11,573 nucleotides of DNA from Synergistaceae bacterium (GTDB lineage Bacteria; Synergistota; Synergistia; Synergistales; Synergistaceae), in assembly GCA_012513245.1 (NCBI GenBank), contig JAAZCN010000378.1, positions 1 through 11,573 of the forward strand. Direction: 5' to 3'. The notes beneath the pieces were generated by a model. The model was not told the origin of the DNA. It did not search any database and saw only the letters and a program-made list of their open reading frames with translations. This document shows, one piece after another, positions 6,924 to 11,573 of the stretch (position 1 is the stretch's first letter; every line of letters begins with the position of its first letter). A program made the translations under genes and the position numbers.

Positions 6924-7866
6924 ATATGATCCCAAGAAGGTTTGCCCATATAGGGATAGATATTGTTCCCAGTATCGTAGTTGAAGCAACAAGGTCTGCC
7001 GCATAATCGGAGTCCATTTTCATCTCCTTGGCCATTATAAAGCAGTTAACAGCCGAAGGCATGGATGAAAGCATGACTGTCGTTTTTAGCAGAGGTTCAG
7101 GGACAGAGAGGGCCAGAAGCAGTATCCACAAAATAAAAGGATTTATAACAAGCTTGATAAGGCAGTCATGCCAGGTATTTTTAACCATGTTATATATGCT
7201 GTTGATCCTCGAAAGATCAAGCGTACCGCCCAACGCTAAAAGAGCTATCGCCGTTGCCGCTCCGCCCATAAGCTTCATTGTCTCATCAATAGGCATTGGA
7301 AGAGCATGAAGCCCCGTAAGAGCAAGCCCTATTCCCAGTGCACACGATATTATGAGCGGGTTGACGATAAGTCTCTTAACTATTCCTCCTAGACCTGAGA
7401 GGCTGAATTTCCCGGAAAGGGCAACTTCGCCTGCCATGATAGATATTATCTGAAAAGATATCGTGCTTACAGCGATGTAGATGGAGGCATACTTGAGCCC
7501 TTCCTCTCCCATCGCAAGCATTATTACAGGAAAACCAAGATAAATGTTATTTGCCCTTATCGATGAAAAAACCGATACAGCTATACGGCCACGGTTGCCT
7601 CTGTGGTATAAAAATACCGATCCTGCAGCTGCTATTGCAACCGTCAGGATGTATGCAAGGGTAAGACCGAGAAGAAGATCGATCTGCACTAAAACTTCCG
7701 TGCCTGAACTAAAAGTAGTCCTTATAAGTAAAGGTGGAAGTATTACCCAGTAAAGGGTCTTTGTAAGGGTCTTTATATCCCTTTCACTGTAAAATCCCCG
7801 AGATCTTAGGAGATTTCCGGTTATAATTATGAGCATCAGAGGCAAAACCAGAACAAAACCAAACAT
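6922..7866 (-). CDS. AEC (auxin efflux carrier) family permease
   Basis: The product is 314 residues from the preferred ATG at 7866, or 317 from the ATG at 7875. AAGGA lies 8 nt from the downstream ATG but abuts the upstream one. The whole protein is hydrophobic, with about ten predicted membrane segments. Family features include an N-terminal half ending near a conserved Asn-rich helix (SSIRANNIYLGFPVIMLA). A C-terminal half repeats the layout with ALLALGGTLDL and a final helix block, SSMPSAVNCFIMAKE. Bacterial AEC permeases transport organic acids such as malate or malonate, or amino acids; the substrate cannot be assigned. The gene stands alone, divergent from the hydrolase pair and convergent with arcC. 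The family call is firm. Confidence 0.87.
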   Translation of the reverse strand: MFGFVLVLPLMLIIITGNLLRSRGFYSERDIKTLTKTLYWVILPPLLIRTTFSSGTEVLVQIDLLLGLTLAYILTVAIAAAGSVFLYHRGNRGRIAVSVFSSIRANNIYLGFPVIMLAMGEEGLKYASIYIAVSTISFQIISIMAGEVALSGKFSLSGLGGIVKRLIVNPLIISCALGIGLALTGLHALPMPIDETMKLMGGAATAIALLALGGTLDLSRINSIYNMVKNTWHDCLIKLVINPFILWILLLALSVPEPLLKTTVMLSSMPSAVNCFIMAKEMKMDSDYAADLVASTTILGTISIPIWANLLGII

Positions 7867-7901
7867 TACCTGCATCCTTTCGTATAAAGAACGTCCGGAT
7901 G

Positions 7902-7930
7902 ATTATAACCTTATCGACATCTTTGGTAAA
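7902..7930 (-). promoter_or_regulatory. Promoter for the AEC permease
   Basis: On the minus strand, TTTACC (7930-7925) and a perfect TATAAT (7907-7902) are separated by 17 nt, 35 nt before the permease start at 7866. A 10-bp palindrome TGGCATGCCA (7936-7945) lies just upstream, between the two divergent genes, and could be an operator for either. Confidence 0.55.
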
Positions 7931-7958
7931 ATAGATGGCATGCCAAAAGGATGAGTGA

Positions 7959-7962
7959 GGAG
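7959..7962 (+). promoter_or_regulatory. Ribosome binding site supporting a TTG start
   Basis: GGAG lies 7 nt before TTG at 7970. The only other in-frame candidate, GTG at 7955, has AAGG just 4 nt upstream, which is too close. The TTG start is therefore preferred. Confidence 0.5.
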
Positions 7963-7969
7963 AGACATT

Positions 7970-8866
7970 TTGAACTTCAGTCTTTTTTTGAAAAAACACA
8001 AAAAAATATTTATTCTTTTCATAACCTTAATTGCAAGTCTGCCTGTCGCGGCAGCATGGATCAGTAACTCTGAAATCTCAGGCGCTGATGGCGGACTTCA
8101 ATTTTACGCTTTCGATGTCGGACAGGGAGATTCTTCTCTTTTTATCCTTCCGGACAAAAAGACGATACTCATCGACGCAGGTCCCGAAGATGCCGGAAAA
8201 AGACTGGTCAAAGAGCTAAAAAAACTCGGAATAAAAAAGATCGACCTTCTGGTAGCGACCCATCCACATTCCGACCACATAGGCGGCATGATAAGAGTAA
8301 TGTCGAATTTCCAGATCGGCAAAATCTGGGATTCTGGTTTCATACACGGCTCACCGATCCAGAAAAATTTCTACAGCGCGATCCAAAAAAAGAACATTCC
8401 TTTTGGCAGGATCAAAAGAGGCCATTCAGAAAAAATGGGAGATGTCCTGATCGAGGTGCTTGCTCCGGCCCGACTCATCCGTGGTACGAAGCAAGATGCC
8501 AACAACAACTGTCTCGTCCTGAATATAAAATACGGCAGCACAGACTTTCTGATGCTGGCCGACATGGAGAGAGAACAGCACTCAACGATAAGACCGCTTC
8601 CCCGGGCAGCAGTGTTGAAAGCAGCTCATCACGGAAGCAGAAACGGAACTAACATGAGCCTTCTGGGAGAGGTCAGACCTTCTGTCATCATACTTAGCTA
8701 CGGCAGTAACAATTCTTATGGCTTTCCTCACAAAGAGGTGGTACGTGCTATTACAGCCTCAGGGATAAAAAGGCTGGACACAAAGGATGGCACGATCAGA
8801 ATAGTCTCCGACGGAGAAAAAATATCATACCCCCAAAACAGGGAGGTAGGAAAAAATGGCAGTTAA
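7970..8866 (+). CDS. Exported ComEC-like metallo-beta-lactamase-fold hydrolase
   Basis: The product is 298 residues from TTG 7970 (303 from GTG 7955). The N-terminus has a basic KKHKK followed by a hydrophobic core and SLPVAAAW, a plausible signal peptide cleaved near residue 29. The protein should therefore act outside the cytoplasmic membrane or be anchored in it. The catalytic domain opens with FYAFDVGQGDSSLF, the start typical of the ComEC/Rec2 C-terminal domain. Metal ligands are visible as HPHSDH (His98, His100, Asp102, His103), Asp198 in LADM and AAHHGS (His220/His221), with His254 in GFPHKEV. Family members are thought to cleave phosphodiesters, perhaps nucleic acids; the substrate is unproven. 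The ComEC membrane channel domain is absent. Its end overlaps the DUF3006 gene by 11 nt, so the two are translationally coupled. Confidence 0.87.
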   Translation: MNFSLFLKKHKKIFILFITLIASLPVAAAWISNSEISGADGGLQFYAFDVGQGDSSLFILPDKKTILIDAGPEDAGKRLVKELKKLGIKKIDLLVATHPHSDHIGGMIRVMSNFQIGKIWDSGFIHGSPIQKNFYSAIQKKNIPFGRIKRGHSEKMGDVLIEVLAPARLIRGTKQDANNNCLVLNIKYGSTDFLMLADMEREQHSTIRPLPRAAVLKAAHHGSRNGTNMSLLGEVRPSVIILSYGSNNSYGFPHKEVVRAITASGIKRLDTKDGTIRIVSDGEKISYPQNREVGKNGS

Positions 8867-9083
8867 AATAGAAAAAATCTTTGTGGATTCGATCAATGAA
8901 GAAATATGCACCCTGCTCGTTGGCAAGAAAGCCTTTACAGTAAATCTGCCTGTGCAAATGCTCCCAAGGGATACATCCGAGGGAGACTGGCTCATTATGA
9001 GACTGCAAAAGTCAGAGAAATTCAAAAGATCTCACAGCAGGTCCCTTGAGAAACTCTTGGAAAAACTTGAACGAAATGGCTGA
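8856..9083 (+). CDS. DUF3006 family small protein
   Basis: The product is 75 residues. It has the DUF3006 look: an N-terminal beta-rich part (KIEKIFVDSINEEICTLLV), then LPVQMLPRDTSEGDWLIM with the conserved Leu-Pro and Glu-Gly-Asp pattern, then a basic helical tail rich in Lys and Arg. The function of the family is unknown. The gene overlaps the upstream hydrolase gene by 11 nt and has a good GGGAGG about 10 nt before its ATG. DUF3006 genes are often found next to ComEC-like metallo-beta-lactamase genes, so the pairing supports both calls. The family call is likely but rests on a short sequence. Confidence 0.72.
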   Translation: MAVKIEKIFVDSINEEICTLLVGKKAFTVNLPVQMLPRDTSEGDWLIMRLQKSEKFKRSHSRSLEKLLEKLERNG

Positions 9084-9161
9084 AGGTCTTTACAAAACCA
9101 TCTGGCATTGAATTTTTTCAATCTTTCGTTTAAAGTTACATCCACGCTTCCTGCCGGGTCG

Positions 9162-9190
9162 TAGACAACCGGATATTATGAATGTACAAT
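9162..9190 (+). promoter_or_regulatory. Promoter for gpt
   Basis: TAGACA (9162-9167) and TACAAT (9185-9190), each 5 of 6 to consensus, are separated by exactly 17 nt. They place a transcription start near 9197, about 30 nt before the gpt ATG. This separates gpt from the hydrolase/DUF3006 unit. No strong terminator is visible in 9084-9160. Confidence 0.62.
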
Positions 9191-9227
9191 TTCCAACAAA
9201 TAATTCTATTACAGGGAGAGTCTTAAT

Positions 9228-9719
9228 ATGAAAGCTTCCGAACGCTACAATAAAAATTACCCGGTATCGTGGGAACAGCTTCACAGAGACTGCAGGGCTC
9301 TCTCATGGAAACTGCTCGACAAGAGGAATGACTGGAGCAGGATAATAACCATCGCAAGGGGAGGTCTGGTCCCTGCGGCAATAATTGCAAGAGAGCTTAA
9401 CATACACCTTGTAGATACCATATGCATTTCAAGCTACACCATCAAAGATCAGGGAACTGCAAATGTCCTGAAACGTCCTGACCTTGTCGGAGTCGACGAG
9501 ACCTGGCTTATAATCGATGACCTTGTGGACACAGGAAAAACAGCAAAGATCGTAAGAGACATGTTCCTTGGAGCCCACTTCGCAACAGTCTACGCGAAAC
9601 CGGAAGGACGCCCTCTCGTTGACACCTTCATTACAGAAGTCAGCCAGGACACATGGGTCCTCTTCCCATGGGACACGGAAACATCTGCCGCATTCATTCT
9701 GCCAATCATTGATATGTAG
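9228..9719 (+). CDS. gpt: Xanthine-guanine phosphoribosyltransferase
   Basis: The product is 163 residues, slightly longer than the E. coli enzyme (152) because of a short N-terminal extension. It converts guanine, xanthine and hypoxanthine with PRPP to the nucleotides in purine salvage, in the cytoplasm. The start of the fold is SRIITIARGGLVPAAIIARE (37-56). VDTICISSY (62-70) follows. The PRPP-binding loop is LIIDDLVDTGKTA (94-106). AKPEGRPLVD (123-132) and QDTWVLFPWD (140-149) match the E. coli Gpt blocks almost residue for residue. GGGAG lies 9 nt before the ATG. The gene ends in TAG. Confidence is high in the Gpt subfamily, as opposed to Hpt, because of the RGGLVP and PW blocks. Confidence 0.92.
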   Translation: MKASERYNKNYPVSWEQLHRDCRALSWKLLDKRNDWSRIITIARGGLVPAAIIARELNIHLVDTICISSYTIKDQGTANVLKRPDLVGVDETWLIIDDLVDTGKTAKIVRDMFLGAHFATVYAKPEGRPLVDTFITEVSQDTWVLFPWDTETSAAFILPIIDM

Positions 9720-9764
9720 CCTGCATTTTTTCCTCAAACCGCTGCCAGTCTGGATCGTCTAAAT

Positions 9765-9792
9765 TTGACAGATCATAAACAACCTGTATAAT
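9765..9792 (+). promoter_or_regulatory. Consensus-type sigma-70 promoter for the small ORF at 9831
   Basis: A perfect TTGACA (9765-9770) and a perfect TATAAT (9787-9792) are separated by 16 nt, with TG directly before the -10. This is the strongest promoter seen in the window. Transcription should begin near 9799, giving a leader of about 32 nt. Confidence 0.85.
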
Positions 9793-9816
9793 ATATGGGT
9801 TATTCATCTTTTGTAC

Positions 9817-9826
9817 AAGGAGGTGG
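9817..9826 (+). promoter_or_regulatory. Near-perfect Shine-Dalgarno for the small ORF
   Basis: AAGGAGGTGG is close to a full anti-16S match, and its AGGAGG core lies 7 nt before the ATG at 9831. It is the best ribosome site in the window and argues that the short ORF is translated at a high rate. Confidence 0.8.
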
Positions 9827-9830
9827 AAAA

Positions 9831-9950
9831 ATGAGTAATAAATTGGTATACATTTCCGGCACGCCATTCTGGATCACGCCGGAAGGACGCTTTAAAGCGG
9901 TCGAAATGAAAAACGGACTGCCTGTAGAGCGGATCATCATGAAGAAATAG
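9831..9950 (+). CDS. Small protein of 39 residues, unknown function
   Basis: A short ORF, too short for routine gene calling, has a consensus promoter and a near-perfect Shine-Dalgarno. The peptide begins MSNKLVYISGTPFWITPEGR and ends PVERIIMKK. It is basic, alternates hydrophobic and polar residues in a way that suggests a small beta-sheet, and has no signal peptide or membrane segment. I do not recognise a family. It ends in TAG, but the frame stays open for another 37 codons (9951-10064), so the peptide may be the N-terminal half of a 77-codon gene. It lies 111 nt after gpt on the same strand and could also receive readthrough transcription from it. Translation is likely from the signals; the role is unknown. 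Confidence 0.65.
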   Translation: MSNKLVYISGTPFWITPEGRFKAVEMKNGLPVERIIMKK

Positions 9951-10064
9951 AGTTCGGACGGTTTAGAACAGCGCACCACGTCATATGAGTTTTTAAAGGA
10001 CACATTTGAAGAAATAGTTTCAGCACAGGTTCAGAAAGGCAGATCGATCTATAACAGATATTGA
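9951..10064 (+). pseudogene. In-frame continuation of the small ORF beyond a TAG codon
   Basis: After TAG (9948-9950) the same frame runs 37 codons to TGA at 10062-10064. The other two plus-strand frames hit stops within about 30 codons. The stretch contains SYEFLKDTFEEIVSAQVQKG, whose hydrophobic residues are spaced as in an amphipathic helix, so it reads like protein. It contains no ATG, GTG or TTG codon in frame, so it could be translated only by reading through the TAG. Possibilities are a recent nonsense mutation, a sequencing error, programmed readthrough, or chance; an open run of this length by chance alone is roughly a one-in-six event. Confidence 0.4.
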
Positions 10065-10079
10065 CCTCTGAACCGGTGC
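10023..10079 (+). other. Long imperfect hairpin downstream of the small ORF
   Basis: The arms GCACAGGTTCAGA (10023-10035) and TCTGAACCGGTGC (10067-10079) pair over 13 positions with one A-G mismatch. The loop of about 31 nt contains its own small inverted repeat around AGATCGATCT (10041-10050). No T-run follows on either strand, so it is not a classic intrinsic terminator. It encloses the TGA at 10062-10064 and lies between two convergent transcription units. It may protect the mRNA 3' end or serve as a factor-dependent stop. Confidence 0.5.
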
Positions 10080-10136
10080 CGTGGGGCCCGATCCACCCAG
10101 AATTGACCCTTTCTCTTTATCCCTCTTGCAAACAGA

Positions 10137-11288
10137 CTAAATCAGCATATTTCTTATTCTTTGCGATGCCTCTTCAAGCATCTCTTCGGGTACTGTACAG
10201 GCTATTCTGATGTAATTTTTACAGTGCGGACCGAAGGAAGCTCCGGGTATGGTGACCACTCCCGCTTCTTTTAGGGCCTTCTCGGCAAACTCTTCTCCGT
10301 CCATGCCGGTCCCTGAAACTTCCAGAAAAAGATAAAAACTTCCATCAGGCTCCGTCATTTTTATTCCGGGCATGTTTTTGAATTTTTCATATGAAAATTT
10401 CACGCGATCCCTGAAAAGGGAGGTAATTTCCCCTATTATCTCGTCGCAGTTATTGAGCGCAAATTCAGAGGCCCTCTGGACCATAGTATTGACGCTTATA
10501 GTATGAGGTACACCCGTTACCTGCATTGCCCTCAAAAGAACAGGAGGTCCCATCGCATAACCTATGCGCCAACCTGTCATAGCATAACTTTTCGACATGC
10601 CACCGATCGTGATTGTCCTCTCTTTCATTCCGGGAAGAGATGCAAAAGGGACATGAGGCACATCATATGTGAATGCTTCATATAGCTCGTCGGATATCAC
10701 AAGAAGGTCGTGCTTTGATGCAATATGGGATATTTTTGTCAGCAGTTCAAAAGGGAAGACCGCTCCCGTGGGGTTGCAGGGTGAGTTGATGATCAGTGCT
10801 TTGGTCCTTTTGCATATTTTGCTTTCTATTTTTTCGGGATCAGGCAGAAAGTCATCTTCCTCTCCACTCATGCAGTAAATCGGCACTCCTCCGGCCTGGA
10901 GAACTTGTTGTTCGTAAAAGGTGAAAAATGGCTCAAGAATGATAACTTCATCACCGGGATCAAGGCATGCCTGCATAGCAAGATATAATGCCTGGCTGCC
11001 TCCTGTCGTTACAAATATCTCCTCCGTAGAATAATTGAGACTGTATCTTCTCTTCCAGTAATTCGATATGGCGACGCGGAGTCCGTAGATCCCCATTCCG
11101 GGCGCATAGTGTGTCTCACCTTTTTTTGCAGCTTCATAAAGAGCGGTGCAGATGATTTCGGGCGTAGGAATGTCCGGTTCTCCAAGCGTTAGGTTTATGC
11201 AGTCTGTCATCCCTCCGGCCATTGCCGCCATTTTCATCATCAAAGAGGGCCTTAGCTCTCTGCACCCCTCCGAAAGAAACCTTTTCAA
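10137..11288 (-). CDS. Class I/II PLP-dependent aminotransferase (AspC-like)
   Basis: The product is 383 residues, typical for the aspartate aminotransferase I-gamma group. Motifs in order are LGEPDIPTP (35-43), THYAPGMGIYGLR (59-71), NSPCNPTGAV (168-177, Asn172), VISDELYEAF (198-207, Asp200 and Tyr203), GGMSKSYAMTGWRIGY (229-244, PLP lysine Lys233, Arg241) and YIRIA (359-363, Arg361 for the substrate carboxylate). It transfers amino groups between an amino acid and a 2-oxo acid in the cytoplasm; the amino acid is not readable. The start is TTG at 11288, 6 nt after the cupin stop, with a GGGG as a weak ribosome site. Later ATGs would delete the conserved LSEGCRELRPS region. It is co-transcribed with the cupin gene. 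The gene ends in TAG. Confidence 0.92.
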   Translation of the reverse strand: MKRFLSEGCRELRPSLMMKMAAMAGGMTDCINLTLGEPDIPTPEIICTALYEAAKKGETHYAPGMGIYGLRVAISNYWKRRYSLNYSTEEIFVTTGGSQALYLAMQACLDPGDEVIILEPFFTFYEQQVLQAGGVPIYCMSGEEDDFLPDPEKIESKICKRTKALIINSPCNPTGAVFPFELLTKISHIASKHDLLVISDELYEAFTYDVPHVPFASLPGMKERTITIGGMSKSYAMTGWRIGYAMGPPVLLRAMQVTGVPHTISVNTMVQRASEFALNNCDEIIGEITSLFRDRVKFSYEKFKNMPGIKMTEPDGSFYLFLEVSGTGMDGEEFAEKALKEAGVVTIPGASFGPHCKNYIRIACTVPEEMLEEASQRIRNMLI

Positions 11289-11294
11289 AATATC

Positions 11295-11573
11295 TTACCC
11301 CGTAGACTTTCTTGCAGCACGTTCAGCTCTCATGCTGGTCTTCTTGGCATGAGGATCTCCGTGTGTCGGGACTATACAAAAAAATTCCAGCGGGATGTCG
11401 GCATCGTTATGGTAGACATGTTTCATTCCGCCCGGTATACGGGTCCAGTATCCGGTCTTCATGTCGTAGCGTTCGCCTTCCACTTCAACATAGCCGTCTC
11501 CGCTGATCGTGTACATAAGGTGGTCCCACTCGTGTGAATGCTCAGGGATCACCTCGTGGGCAGGAAGTTTAAA
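11295..11573 (-). CDS. Cupin-domain protein, 5' end beyond the window
   Basis: The frame is open to the right edge, 93 codons including TAA, so the true start lies outside. The second cupin motif is textbook: GYWTRIPGGMKHVYHN fits G(X)5PXG(X)2H(X)3N. The first motif reads HSHEWDHLMYTISG, giving HxH, but His stands where the usual metal-binding Glu is expected. Single-domain cupins of this kind bind a metal and act as enzymes or small-molecule sensors; nothing here tells which. The tail after residue IVPTHGD is short and basic. The gene lies 6 nt upstream of the aminotransferase and surely shares its transcript. Confidence 0.8.
   Translation of the reverse strand, partial: FKLPAHEVIPEHSHEWDHLMYTISGDGYVEVEGERYDMKTGYWTRIPGGMKHVYHNDADIPLEFFCIVPTHGDPHAKKTSMRAERAARKSTG

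Noticed and set aside
7951..8067. 38-codon ORF from ATG 7951 overlapping the hydrolase start
   Set aside because: It is out of frame with the hydrolase, stops quickly, and the codons look like frame-shifted signal-peptide sequence.
9107..9122. ATTGAA-TTTT-TTCAAT hairpin after the DUF3006 gene as a terminator
   Set aside because: The stem is six mostly A-T pairs, too weak, and has no clean U-tract after it.
9948..9950. TAG as a pyrrolysine codon
   Set aside because: No pylTS-type genes or known pyrrolysine protein are in the window, and TAG ends three ordinary genes here; nothing positive supports it.
10076..10100. GGGCCC and nearby GTGG/CCAC inverted repeats after the hairpin
   Set aside because: The stems are four bases and mutually exclusive; no T-run follows, so no terminator can be claimed for either gene.

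Overview
The window reads as ordinary chromosomal DNA of an anaerobic, amino-acid- and peptide-fermenting bacterium. The content (carbamate kinase, an M3 oligopeptidase, two PLP enzymes acting on amino acids, a LysE-type exporter, an AEC permease) and the style of the proteins best fit a Synergistota-like organism. That placement is inference from gene content and residue feel, not from a marker gene. There is no rRNA, tRNA, CRISPR array, IS element or phage gene in view.

Layout, left to right. A PlsC acyltransferase cut by the left edge (1-338, -) is divergent from a two-helix DUF502 membrane protein (419-1027, +) that ends at a perfect 30-bp palindromic terminator. Facing it is a minus-strand pair, a PatB/MalY C-S lyase followed by an FAH-family hydrolase (3105 down to 1100). 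Divergent from that pair is an M3 oligoendopeptidase F gene followed 21 nt later by a LysE/RhtB exporter (3318-5780, +). Next comes arcC, carbamate kinase (5875-6837, +), which converges on an AEC-family permease (6922-7866, -) across a hairpin that can terminate both strands. Divergent from the permease is an overlapping pair: an exported ComEC-like metallo-beta-lactamase-fold hydrolase and a small DUF3006 protein (7970-9083, +). Then gpt, xanthine-guanine phosphoribosyltransferase (9228-9719, +), with its own promoter. Finally a minus-strand operon holds a cupin (cut by the right edge) and a class I aminotransferase (11573 down to 10137).

The most curious spot is 9765-10079. A promoter with both consensus hexamers (TTGACA, 16 nt, TATAAT) and a near-perfect Shine-Dalgarno drive a 39-codon ORF. 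That ORF ends in TAG, but its frame stays open for 37 further codons that encode a plausible amphipathic helix. A long imperfect hairpin encloses the eventual TGA. It is either a tiny highly expressed protein, a gene broken by one nonsense change, or a readthrough gene.

Functionally most of the window concerns peptide and amino-acid turnover. Peptides are cut by PepF. Surplus amino acids may leave through the LysE protein. PatB and the class I aminotransferase process amino acids to keto acids. Carbamate kinase makes ATP from carbamoyl phosphate. Several genes appear to start at TTG (patB, the hydrolase at 7970, the aminotransferase), judged from Shine-Dalgarno spacing. No obviously novel multi-gene defence or mobile system is visible.
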